A stretch of DNA of 12,748 nucleotides, from NCBI GenBank assembly GCA_033763635.1, contig JANRKG010000284.1, forward strand, positions 1-12,748. The letters run 5' to 3'. Of this stretch, positions 5,786 through 12,748 are shown in pieces. Position numbers and translations under genes: made by a program. Below the pieces are notes generated by a model, which ran no database searches, was not told the origin of the DNA, and saw only the letters and a list, made by a program, of their open reading frames with translations. Source of the DNA: JANRKG01 sp033763635. Lineage in GTDB: Bacteria; Cyanobacteriota; Cyanobacteriia; GCF-001939115. Positions within the stretch are counted from its first letter, which is position 1. Every line of letters begins with the position of its first letter.

Positions 5786-7041
5786 TCGTCGAGGGCAGCA
5801 AACAGATCCGACAAAATAGTGTTAGAGAACAGAAAGCCCTCTGGATCGGTCAAACGGATAGAGCCAGAGGGAAGACTATCTTTCCGCTCTGGCACCATGA
5901 CCCAACCCTGCTCTGCATGGGATTGTAAGCCCTGGATCACCTGCTGAACCGCCTTCGCCCCAAACTCCTGAAGGAGGCGATCGACTGTCACACCCTCGGC
6001 AAGACGCAACCCCAACATCAGGGTATCCAGGAGTCGATCGGTCTGACTCTCAACCTCTGTCTGATGCGCTGAATCCCCAGAAGTGAGGTTTGCCACCCAT
6101 CCTGTGTACTCACTCCGTTTTCGAGGACGGGTCAGCCGTACCCCATCGATATAACTGGCGGCCCCCATCCCAAAGCCATAAAAAGGACGGTTCTCCCAGT
6201 AGACCCGATTGTGACGGCACTGATAACCCGATCGCCCGTAATTCGAGACTTCGTAATGGTCGTACCCCGCCCCCGTCAGGAGCGATTGGGCCATCCGGTA
6301 CATCTCGGCAGCAGTAGTATCCGTTGGAAGTGGCCCTGTACCCGGTTCGTAGCGACGGCCGAAGGCTGTTACAGGTTCCAGCACCAGATCATAGGCTGAA
6401 AGGTGAGCCGGATGGGTGGCAATGGCCGATTCCAGAGAGGCTTGCCAGTGGTCTAGTGTTTGATGGGGCAGCCCAGAGATCAAATCCAGGCTGAAATTTT
6501 GTACATTGGCCCCGTGTAGTAGGTCGATCGCCTCATAGACATCTTGAACCGTATGGGTCCGACCGCATAGCGCCAGCAACTCAGATTGAAACGCCTGTAC
6601 CCCTAAGCTAATGCGGGTGACTCCTGCCGCCAAATACCCCTGAAGTTGGGCACGATCGAATGTGCCAGGGTCCATCTCGATCGAGATTTCGGCAGTGGCA
6701 TTAATGCCAAACTGGCGATCGAGCGCTTGTAGAAGGCGATCCAATTGGATGGGGGCCAATAGGGAAGGTGTGCCCCCACCAAAAAAGACCGTTTCTAGAG
6801 AAGCGCCTCGGTTGGGTGTGGTAGCAATCTCCTGAATCAGGATTTCGAGATATTGGGCGATCGTCGGCGAAGTTTCTCCCCTTGCGCGATCCCCGACTAC
6901 AGATACCGGAAAATCACAGTAATAGCAACGGCGACGGCAAAAAGGAATGTGAAGGTAAGCAGATCGGGGAGCAATAAAATTTAACCCTTCTGTAGCCAAA
7001 TGATTTTCCCGCAGCACATTAATATTTCCGAATCCAGTCAT
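5782..7041 (-). CDS. hemW: HemW-like radical SAM protein (CPO-III-like)
   Basis: The protein is a radical SAM enzyme of the HemN/HemW group. From the ATG at 7041 it has 419 residues. AYLHIPFCRRRCYYCDFP holds the 4Fe-4S cysteines 35, 39 and 42. FFGGGTPSLL, ISIEMDPGT, RISLGVQAF and DLISGLPHQT follow in the usual order. The C-terminal half has CRHNRVYWENRPFYGFGMGAASY, typical of HemW. HemW proteins bind heme and are thought to deliver it to respiratory proteins; they are often misnamed oxygen-independent coproporphyrinogen oxidase. True HemN usually has an extra N-terminal region and a further cysteine (CxxxCxxCxC), and here the residue after the third Cys plus one is Phe, favouring HemW. The frame is open to an ATG at 7200 (472 residues), but that extension is not typical of the family and contains an 8-base C run. 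The gene is convergent with the GUN4 gene. Confidence 0.9.
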   Translation of the reverse strand: MTGFGNINVLRENHLATEGLNFIAPRSAYLHIPFCRRRCYYCDFPVSVVGDRARGETSPTIAQYLEILIQEIATTPNRGASLETVFFGGGTPSLLAPIQLDRLLQALDRQFGINATAEISIEMDPGTFDRAQLQGYLAAGVTRISLGVQAFQSELLALCGRTHTVQDVYEAIDLLHGANVQNFSLDLISGLPHQTLDHWQASLESAIATHPAHLSAYDLVLEPVTAFGRRYEPGTGPLPTDTTAAEMYRMAQSLLTGAGYDHYEVSNYGRSGYQCRHNRVYWENRPFYGFGMGAASYIDGVRLTRPRKRSEYTGWVANLTSGDSAHQTEVESQTDRLLDTLMLGLRLAEGVTVDRLLQEFGAKAVQQVIQGLQSHAEQGWVMVPERKDSLPSGSIRLTDPEGFLFSNTILSDLFAALDD

Positions 7042-7210
7042 GAAGCAGAGTGATGAAATCCCATCAGGATAGGGGGGGGTAAATGGATGCAGTTGATACA
7101 AAATAGATGGTTCGGATTTCCGGAGGGCAACGGGTTGCAACGTCAGGGATATAATGGGGCCATAGATACCTGAAATGCTGAGTTTGGTTCCCATCATCAC
7201 CGTGTATCCA

Positions 7211-7250
7211 CTGCATTCAGCAAAGAATTATTGCATTCAGCAAAGAATTA
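7211..7250. repeat. 20-bp tandem duplication
   Basis: YTGCATTCAGCAAAGAATTA occurs twice in direct tandem (7211-7230 and 7231-7250), differing only in the first base. It lies about 10 to 50 bases outside the longest possible start of the HemW-like gene, so it could affect that gene's leader or promoter. It looks like a recent slippage event. Confidence 0.9.
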
Positions 7251-7286
7251 TTTTGGGTGCGGATTTTGGGTAGAAATTTTTGGGTA

Positions 7287-7312
7287 AAGATCTTTTTATC
7301 TATAAAGATCTT
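7287..7312. repeat. Hairpin made of two GATC palindromes
   Basis: AAGATCTTT (7287-7295) pairs perfectly with AAAGATCTT (7304-7312) across an 8-nt loop. Each arm is itself nearly palindromic and centred on AGATCT, so the two are also direct repeats 18 bases apart. Each carries a GATC site. The role is unknown: terminator, operator pair, or methylation-sensitive site. Confidence 0.6.
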
Positions 7313-7551
7313 GTTGGTACAGATTATTATTCCGTCCCCGAACTGGTCAAGCTTGTTTGAACTAGGCTCAGCACTCCCTGAATCATCGTTGAATGGCTAA
7401 TTCTTCAAATTGAAGTTCAGATTCAATGGGTTGAATAGGTTGAATTGGATGACTGAACCCACAAGTCTTTCAATTCAACATTATCCATAACGCATCCATA
7501 GGCTTTATCCATAAGCTTTATTTATATTAGTGGGCCACAGAGCAATATCCT

Positions 7552-8634
7552 ATGCTTGACGCAATTATTATCCTTTCATTCATTCTAGCGGGGGGAGGCA
7601 TTGGCTTCTTCAGTGTAGACCTGCTTCCAACCGATGCCCTCGCCCAGGTCACAAACCGAGAGGGATTAAGCCTTGTAACAGCGGGGTTTGGTGCCCTGCT
7701 AGGTCTGGTGATTGGCATTGTGGCCCAAACTGGATACCGTCGCCTGGAAGCTCAGGTACGTGCCATGCCGATCGATGTGTTGTTGAGCCGATCGGTGGGG
7801 TTGGTCCTGGGGTTGCTGATTGCGAACCTGATGCTGGCTCCCATTTTTCTGTTACCGATCCCCTGGGAATTTGCATTTATCAAGCCCCTCGTTGCCGTTC
7901 TTGCCAGTATTATCTTCGCCGTGTCGGGGATGTCCCTGGCAGATACTCATGGTCGATCGCTTTTGCGGCTGATCAGCCCGCGATCGGTAGAGACCATCCT
8001 GGTGGCAGAAGGAACCTTGCGTCCCGCTTCAACCAAAGTTCTGGATACCAGTTGCGTGATTGATGGTCGGATTGAGGAACTCTTGAACACGGGCTTTATG
8101 GAAGGGCAACTGCTGGTGCCCCAATTTGTCCTCAACGAACTCCAACAGGTTGCAGATGCTTCAAGTGAGCAGAAGCGGATTCGGGGGCGCAGGGGACTAG
8201 ATATTCTCAATGAAATGAAGGACAAGTATGCCGATCGGATCATGATCCATCCAGCGGACTATGAGGACATTGCAACGGTCGATGCCAAGTTGGTGCGCCT
8301 CGCCCAGGAAATTAGCGCGACTTTGGTGACGAATGACTATAACCTCAATAAGGTCGCCAGTCTTCAGCAGGTTCCCGTTCTCAATATTAATGATCTGGCT
8401 CAGGCGCTTCGTCCCAGTTACCTACCAGGGGATAGCATTGACCTGAAGATTCTCAAGCAAGGGAAAGAACCTGCTCAAGGCGTTGGCTATCTGGCAGACG
8501 GCACGATGGTGGTGGTCGAAGAAGGGGGGAGTTACATCGGGGATGAATTGCAGGTGGTGGTTACGGGTGCCCTGCAAACGTCCGCAGGTCGTATGATTTT
8601 TGCTCGTCCACGATCGTCGATGGTTGCATCCTGA
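7552..8634 (+). CDS. YacL-like membrane protein with PIN and TRAM domains
   Basis: The 360-residue protein matches the YacL family in size and order of domains. Four predicted membrane helices lie at about residues 4-22, 42-61, 80-102 and 106-126. A PIN ribonuclease-like domain follows at about 160-285, and a TRAM RNA-binding domain at about 290-355. The PIN acidic residues are visible in LDTSCVIDGRI (Asp165 and nearby Asp), the conserved Glu of VLNELQQV, and TNDYNL (Asp262). The family is common in Gram-positive bacteria and cyanobacteria; its natural RNA target is not known to me. The PIN fold predicts metal-dependent RNA cleavage at the membrane's inner face. The ATG at 7552 follows directly on the start of the membrane segment and has only a weak ribosome binding site (CAGAG). 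No toxin-antitoxin partner lies upstream, which agrees with YacL rather than VapC. Confidence 0.92.
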   Translation: MLDAIIILSFILAGGGIGFFSVDLLPTDALAQVTNREGLSLVTAGFGALLGLVIGIVAQTGYRRLEAQVRAMPIDVLLSRSVGLVLGLLIANLMLAPIFLLPIPWEFAFIKPLVAVLASIIFAVSGMSLADTHGRSLLRLISPRSVETILVAEGTLRPASTKVLDTSCVIDGRIEELLNTGFMEGQLLVPQFVLNELQQVADASSEQKRIRGRRGLDILNEMKDKYADRIMIHPADYEDIATVDAKLVRLAQEISATLVTNDYNLNKVASLQQVPVLNINDLAQALRPSYLPGDSIDLKILKQGKEPAQGVGYLADGTMVVVEEGGSYIGDELQVVVTGALQTSAGRMIFARPRSSMVAS

Positions 8635-8666
8635 TTCCCTGAATGCTCTAAAGTTTGAGAGGTGTG

Positions 8667-8690
8667 TTGCCCTCAATCTTGCCCTCAATC
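8667..8690 (+). repeat. 12-bp tandem duplication before the first glycosyltransferase
   Basis: TTGCCCTCAATC is repeated twice in tandem at 8667-8678 and 8679-8690, followed by TTGC and then ATG at 8695. A purine-rich GAGAGG (8657-8662), a good ribosome binding site, lies just upstream. The repeat pushes that site about 32 bases from the ATG. Confidence 0.85.
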
Positions 8691-8694
8691 TTGC

Positions 8695-10245
8695 ATGCCT
8701 CCCGTTCCCTCGATCCTGCAAAAAATCCAGCGGCTCCCCCAAGATCACCAAACCTTCACCGGGTTGGTGATGCTTCCCTACTTTGTTCTCATCCTGGTAG
8801 GGACTTTGAATCATGCTATGTGGCGGGATGAGATAGGAACCTGGCTCGTCTCCCGTGATAGTCCTTCCCTCCCTGAGTTTTTTGCCAATGTGCAATATGG
8901 GGGCCATCCAGCCCTCTGGTATCTTTGCTTGCGGCTCCTGAGCTATCTCACGCCTAACCCGATCGCCATGCAGCTTTTTCATGGGGCGATCGTCACCGGG
9001 ATGACCTATCTCTTCGTCCGCTATTCTCCCTTCCCTCGCTGGCAAACTCTCCTGTTTTGTGCAGGTTACTTTCCCCTATACGAATACGCGGTAATTAGCC
9101 GGAATTATTCCCTGGAATTGCTGTTCCTGTTTGGGTTCTGTACCCTCTTTCCTCAACGCACCCGTACCTATCTCCCCCTATCTATCCTCCTGGCGTTGAT
9201 GGCGAATACCCATGTCTATGGCCTTCTCATTGGCTTTGCTTTGGGGATCACCCTCATCGTTGAGGGGATAAGCCAGCATCAGCGATCCCGGTTGAAAAAC
9301 AGAATCGGGGATGTGCTGGGGAGTTTGGGGATTTTTGGGGGAGGGCTGGCCCTGTCAGTGTTGCAATTGCAAGCATCCGCCAGTACCCATGTCGTTGCTC
9401 CCAGTTGGCTGTTTCAGTGGGATGTCGCCCAACTGACCAAAGTATTAACGCGAATCTGGAACGCCTACATCATGGTGCTGGTGCCGAAAGATCAGGTGCT
9501 CTGGGAAACGAGCTTATTTGCTCTGCTAGCCCTGGTTCTAGTCGCCTTCACCGTAGGGTTGCTGATCCGACAACCGATCGCCCTACTGTTTTACCTGTTC
9601 AGTACAACAATTTTGCTGTCCTTCATGTACGTTAAGTACATCGGCACCATTCGTCATTATGGGCATCTCTATGTTGTCTGGATCACAGCCCTCTGGCTTG
9701 CCGCCCAGATTCCCGACTCCGAAGCGATTTTGCAGTTCTTCCAACGGTTGTCCGATCGCCTCTTCCAGTGCTTACAAACCTGGATCAGTTTCACCCAACG
9801 ACACCGCAACCGATTTCTGGCCCTGATCCTGACGGTACAGTTGATTGCTGGGGCCATTGCCTTTATCCGCGATCTAACACTGCCCTACTCTGCCGGACGG
9901 GAAACTGCCCAGTTTATCCAACAACAAAACTTGGACCAGATGTTTATCGTTGGTAGCAATGATTTTGCCGTCACCACCGTTTCAGGCTACCTGAACCGCC
10001 CCATTTATTATCCTGAACAGCAGAAGCTCGGCACCTTTTCCCCCGATCGCCCCGTTCCCCTGCCCGCCCCAGAAGTCCTGCGGCAGGTGAGCGAACAGGT
10101 CCGCCAGCGCGGTAAAATCCTTCTCATCCTGAACTATCCCCTTTCCGACTCCCGATCGGACCTGCAAATCACGCCGATCGCCCAGTTTACCCGCAGCCTG
10201 ATTGGAAGCGAACAGTTTTATCTGTATTTTGCTGAAGCTCGGTAA
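8695..10245 (+). CDS. GT-C type polytopic membrane glycosyltransferase (first of three)
   Basis: From the ATG at 8695 the protein has 516 residues with about ten hydrophobic helices and a soluble C-terminal part of roughly 120 residues. After the first helix (about 24-40) comes MWRDEIGTWL, with Asp45-Glu46 in the first outer loop. This is where GT-C enzymes such as ArnT and PMT carry their catalytic acidic pair. The stretch YGGHPALWYL, like the family's second loop motif, follows soon after. GT-C enzymes move sugars from polyprenyl-phosphate donors to lipids, glycans or proteins outside the membrane; the acceptor is unknown here. An in-frame GTG at 8662 would add 11 residues containing CPQS twice, an artefact-like sequence from the tandem repeat, so ATG 8695 is preferred. 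The next gene follows after 92 bp. The match to the fold is good but to a named family weaker than for the second gene. Confidence 0.82.
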   Translation: MPPVPSILQKIQRLPQDHQTFTGLVMLPYFVLILVGTLNHAMWRDEIGTWLVSRDSPSLPEFFANVQYGGHPALWYLCLRLLSYLTPNPIAMQLFHGAIVTGMTYLFVRYSPFPRWQTLLFCAGYFPLYEYAVISRNYSLELLFLFGFCTLFPQRTRTYLPLSILLALMANTHVYGLLIGFALGITLIVEGISQHQRSRLKNRIGDVLGSLGIFGGGLALSVLQLQASASTHVVAPSWLFQWDVAQLTKVLTRIWNAYIMVLVPKDQVLWETSLFALLALVLVAFTVGLLIRQPIALLFYLFSTTILLSFMYVKYIGTIRHYGHLYVVWITALWLAAQIPDSEAILQFFQRLSDRLFQCLQTWISFTQRHRNRFLALILTVQLIAGAIAFIRDLTLPYSAGRETAQFIQQQNLDQMFIVGSNDFAVTTVSGYLNRPIYYPEQQKLGTFSPDRPVPLPAPEVLRQVSEQVRQRGKILLILNYPLSDSRSDLQITPIAQFTRSLIGSEQFYLYFAEAR

Positions 10246-10259
10246 GGGGGATGGGGCAT

Positions 10260-10329
10260 GGGGGATAGGTCATAGAAATTCTCAGGACGAACCTTTTCCC
10301 CGTTCCCCGTTCCCTATCAACTATCCCCC
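10260..10329. repeat. Inverted repeat of G-rich/C-rich intergenic spacer
   Basis: GGGGGATAG (10260-10268) is exactly complementary to CTATCCCCC (10321-10329). The left side is G-rich (GGGGGATGGGGCATGGGG) and the right side C-rich (TTCCCCGTTCCC repeated), so longer imperfect pairing is possible. Such spacers are common between cyanobacterial genes and may act as a terminator or an mRNA-processing hairpin between the two glycosyltransferase genes. Confidence 0.5.
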
Positions 10330-10337
10330 TTGATTGA

Positions 10338-11882
10338 ATGCAAATTCCTTTCAGAAAATCCCTGAATCTTGAGCTGAAAATTGCGCTGGGTCTTTTCGTT
10401 GGCGCACTATTTCTCTGGTGTTTGGGGCTGGGCACCCAAGCTTTACGGGATTGGGATGAAGGAACCTATAGCGGCGTAGCGAGGGAAATTTATCAGACAG
10501 GGAATTGGCTTTTTCCTACCTTATTTGGAGAACCCTACAAACCCAAGCCTCCCCTCCTCCATTGGATCATTGCGTTCACCTATCAGCTCTTTGGGGTGAG
10601 TGATACCACCTCTCGCCTGCTCCCGGCAGCCCTCAGTTCCCTGGCTGTTCCCCTGACGTATTTCATTGGGCGAGAAATTTTTCCATCCCAGATGCCAGCC
10701 GTTTTTTCGGCTTTGGTTTACCTCACCCTATTACCCGCAGTCCGGCATGGTCGATTAGCCATGCACGATGGGATCGCCCTTTCTGCGTTTCTCTTATTAC
10801 TGCTGTGCCTGTTGAAAACCCGTCACGATCGCCGCTGGGCCTTGGGAGCAGGAATCTCCCTGGGCTTGATTGGCTTCTCTAAAGGCGTGTTGATGGTTCT
10901 GCTGGGCGGGATCGCAGGGATTTTTCTGCTGGTGGAGGGGCAACTGCTGCCCCTCTTGAAAAATCCCTTTTTCTGGGTTGGATTGGGCATCGGGGAAGCC
11001 CCTTTAGTTGCCTGGTATGCAGCCCAGAGCCAGCATAGCGGCTTTCTGCAAACCCACTTTCAAGAACAATCCCTCGATCGCGTCTGGCGATCGGTTGAAA
11101 ACAACACAGGCCCAATCTGGTATTACCTGCTCGAAATTCTCAAATATGCATGGCCCTGGCTCCTCTTCTGGCCCGGAGGATTGGGGCTGGCGTGGCGGAT
11201 GCGGACCCAAAGTTGGGGACGGTTAGTGCTGGTGGGGACGATCGCTTACTTGGGAGCCGTCTCCATGATGCAAACCAAGCTACCCTGGTACGTGATGCCT
11301 GTGTATCCGTTTGTTGCCCTAGCGATTGGAGCCAGATTAGGAGAAGCCTGGGCTGATCCCAAGGCTCTCCCCAAAACCTGGACAGCTTTTCTGGCATTTT
11401 TGGGCCTTGCCAGCCTGGGAGCTTCCACCTACATCGGTTGGACAGAATCTCGACCCAGCCTCATTGCAATGGGGGTTGTGCTGGCGGCTAGCCTGGGCTT
11501 GGCAAGTTGGCACAGTTATCACAAAAATCGGCAATTCATCCCGGTATTATTGGCAGGGATGTACCTGACCCTTGGGATTCTATTTACTTCAAACTTCTGG
11601 CTATGGGAATTAAATGAAGCCTTTCCTGCCAAACCTGTCGGCGCACTTGTCAGTCAGCAGGTTCCCCCCAAAGCCTCGGTCTATATCGATTTTGCCTATG
11701 GTCGCCCCAGTCTCAATTATTATGGTGAGCGGCCCATTAATCCGATCGGTGGTCAGGACTTGCAGCAACTCTGGGCCAGTCGTCCCTACTTGTTGTTGAG
11801 AGAAGAAACCCTGGCAAAGGTGCAGTTACCAGACAGTCGGAGGTTGGGAACTGCTGCTGGTTTTACCCTCGTAGGACCGTGA
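10338..11882 (+). CDS. ArnT/PMT_2-like (GT39-type) membrane glycosyltransferase
   Basis: The 514-residue protein has about eleven to twelve hydrophobic helices and a short soluble C-terminus. RDWDEGTYSGVAREIYQTGNW in the first outer loop carries Asp40-Glu41, the expected catalytic acidic pair. FGEPYKPKPPLLHW is the classical PMT_2 proline-rich motif of ArnT and relatives. The second acidic loop shows RHGRLAMHDG. ArnT moves 4-amino-arabinose from undecaprenyl phosphate to lipid A; related cyanobacterial proteins act on unknown acceptors, so a specific sugar is not claimed. Length is close to ArnT (about 550). The start ATG at 10338 has no strong ribosome binding site; the preceding spacer is C-rich. 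The stop TGA (11880-11882) overlaps a possible GTG start of the next gene, suggesting one operon with it. Confidence 0.92.
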   Translation: MQIPFRKSLNLELKIALGLFVGALFLWCLGLGTQALRDWDEGTYSGVAREIYQTGNWLFPTLFGEPYKPKPPLLHWIIAFTYQLFGVSDTTSRLLPAALSSLAVPLTYFIGREIFPSQMPAVFSALVYLTLLPAVRHGRLAMHDGIALSAFLLLLLCLLKTRHDRRWALGAGISLGLIGFSKGVLMVLLGGIAGIFLLVEGQLLPLLKNPFFWVGLGIGEAPLVAWYAAQSQHSGFLQTHFQEQSLDRVWRSVENNTGPIWYYLLEILKYAWPWLLFWPGGLGLAWRMRTQSWGRLVLVGTIAYLGAVSMMQTKLPWYVMPVYPFVALAIGARLGEAWADPKALPKTWTAFLAFLGLASLGASTYIGWTESRPSLIAMGVVLAASLGLASWHSYHKNRQFIPVLLAGMYLTLGILFTSNFWLWELNEAFPAKPVGALVSQQVPPKASVYIDFAYGRPSLNYYGERPINPIGGQDLQQLWASRPYLLLREETLAKVQLPDSRRLGTAAGFTLVGP

Positions 11883-11890
11883 TAAAAACA

Positions 11891-12748
11891 ATGCTGCATC
11901 TCCCGAAGGCTCTGAATCAGAATCCCCATCGCGACTGGATGATCCTGCTCCTCCTGTGGCTCCTGGCAGCGATCGTCGATCGCCTCTGGTTTGCTTTCGA
12001 CCACTCTGTTCCCGGTTGGGATCAAGCCGATCACCTGACTCGATCGCTCAACTACTGGCGCGTGATTCAGAACGCCCAGCCCCATTCCGGGCAGTGGTGG
12101 ACTGAACTATGGCAACAATCCAGCACCTACCGGGCACCCTTCTTTTACCTGGCAACGGTCCCCTTTTTCTTTTTATTTGGGCGAGGCGGGGATCAGGCAA
12201 CACTCATTAATTTAGTGTTCACGGCCCTGTTACTGGTTTCAACCTATCTTTTAGGAAAGCGGTGTTTTAATCGATCGATCGGGTTGTGGGCCGCTGGCCT
12301 GGGACTTCTCTCGCCCCAACTGGTCTATGCTCGCACGGATTATCTACTGGATTATGGGCTGACGGCTCTGGTGACAGCGGTTTTTCTCTGCCTGACCTAT
12401 TGGCGGGATAATCCGGTTCGGCTGGCCTGGGTATGGAGTCTCTGGGGAGGTTTGGGTTTGGGCCTAACCCTTCTGACAAAACCGACAGGCTTTATTTATT
12501 TCTTAGTACCCGGCATTTGGGTATTGGGGTCTAGCCTACTCCAGCGGCAGTGGTTGCGGCTGGTGCAGTTTGTGCTGGCAGGGGTGCTTGCCTGGTTGGT
12601 GATTGCTCCCTGGTTTATCACGAATTGGCTCACCATTTTTACCTCCATGAGCCACTCCAACTCGGTGGGGGCGATCGAAGGAGATCCCACTGCTGCGACG
12701 CTGGCGGGTTGGCTGCATTACGTGCAGTTTCTCCCAGGCATGATTTCC
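11891..12748 (+). CDS. Third GT-C type membrane glycosyltransferase, N-terminal part
   Basis: An uninterrupted frame runs from here past the window end (286 codons visible), so the product is cut by the window, not by mutation. It begins with a membrane helix, then SVPGWDQADHLTRSLNYW, with Asp in the first outer loop in the place of the GT-C catalytic acid. STYRAPFFYL, like the PMT_2 loop, follows. A second loop carries YARTDYLLDYGLT. At least seven hydrophobic segments are present, and GLTLLTKPTGFIYFL resembles the family segment after the second loop. This is a GT39/PMT_2-like glycosyltransferase that differs from both upstream ones. The start may be ATG 11891 or GTG 11879, the latter giving a 4-base overlap with the upstream stop; neither has an ideal ribosome binding site. 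The close junction suggests cotranscription with the ArnT-like gene. Substrate unknown. Confidence 0.85.
   Translation, partial: MLHLPKALNQNPHRDWMILLLLWLLAAIVDRLWFAFDHSVPGWDQADHLTRSLNYWRVIQNAQPHSGQWWTELWQQSSTYRAPFFYLATVPFFFLFGRGGDQATLINLVFTALLLVSTYLLGKRCFNRSIGLWAAGLGLLSPQLVYARTDYLLDYGLTALVTAVFLCLTYWRDNPVRLAWVWSLWGGLGLGLTLLTKPTGFIYFLVPGIWVLGSSLLQRQWLRLVQFVLAGVLAWLVIAPWFITNWLTIFTSMSHSNSVGAIEGDPTAATLAGWLHYVQFLPGMIS

Larger units (their letters stand above)
7201..7551. other. AT-rich intergenic region with several short repeats
   Basis: No gene is supported here. The region separates the divergent HemW-like and YacL-like genes and should hold both promoters, but I could not assign -35/-10 pairs with confidence. 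It contains a 20-bp tandem duplication (7211-7250), three TTTTGGGT copies between 7251 and 7285, a hairpin of two AAAGATCTT-type palindromes (7287-7312), and a stretch rich in TTGAA/TTCAA (about 7400-7475). It also has three ATCCATA copies at 7483, 7494 and 7507. Confidence 0.65.

Noticed and set aside
7150..7155. A perfect TATAAT on the plus strand
   Set aside because: No -35 element sits 16-18 bases upstream (TTGCAA is only 9 bases away). It lies in the possible N-terminal frame of the opposing gene and is about 400 bases from the YacL-like start.
7552..8634. PIN-domain protein as a VapC-type toxin
   Set aside because: The four membrane helices and C-terminal TRAM domain match YacL, and no small antitoxin gene precedes it.
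8422..9045. A 207-codon minus-strand frame across the end of the YacL-like gene and the start of the first glycosyltransferase
   Set aside because: It overlaps two well-supported genes on the other strand and shows no family features.

Overview
The window looks like cyanobacterial chromosome. The hexamer CGATCG, the core of the HIP1 repeat common in cyanobacteria, occurs about 45 times by eye, against roughly 3 expected by chance. Several genes also point to cyanobacteria: a GUN4-domain protein, a DUF928 exported protein, an orphan Dam-type methyltransferase and a HemW-like radical SAM protein. The genus cannot be fixed from this sequence. Most genes belong to known families. There is no prophage, transposase, CRISPR array, rRNA or tRNA that I can support.

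Layout, left half. The window opens in the 3' end of an M24B aminopeptidase P gene (to 386). A structured 163-bp gap follows, then a translationally coupled pair: an FHA-domain protein (550-1005) and an LRAT-like NCEHF-motif protein with a coiled-coil tail (1005-1715). A DUF2459 membrane-anchored protein (1766-2470, minus) converges on this pair. The two convergent stop codons lie in opposite arms of one short palindromic element (1711-1770). An AT-rich, repeat-laden gap of about 400 bp (2471-2872) leads into a Dam-like GATC adenine methyltransferase (2873-3712), a DUF928 secreted protein (3752-4654), a stand-alone RfaE2/HldE-C nucleotidyltransferase (4743-5258) and a short GUN4-domain protein (5279-5785).

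Layout, right half. A HemW-like gene (5782 to about 7041, minus) is tail-to-tail with the GUN4 gene, and their stop codons overlap. A second AT-rich, repeat-bearing gap (about 7201-7551) precedes a YacL-type membrane PIN-TRAM protein (7552-8634). Three consecutive, unlike GT-C type membrane glycosyltransferases follow (8695-10245, 10338-11882, and 11891 past the window end).

How the genes may work together: the FHA-LRAT pair is the best candidate for an undescribed module, a phosphopeptide reader coupled to a thiol-His hydrolase or acyltransferase fold. The GUN4 and HemW genes both belong to tetrapyrrole handling, but they are convergent, so a functional link is only suggestive. The GT-C genes, perhaps with the nucleotidyltransferase, suggest envelope glycan or lipid glycosylation. 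The rest looks like ordinary core or conserved-hypothetical cyanobacterial content.
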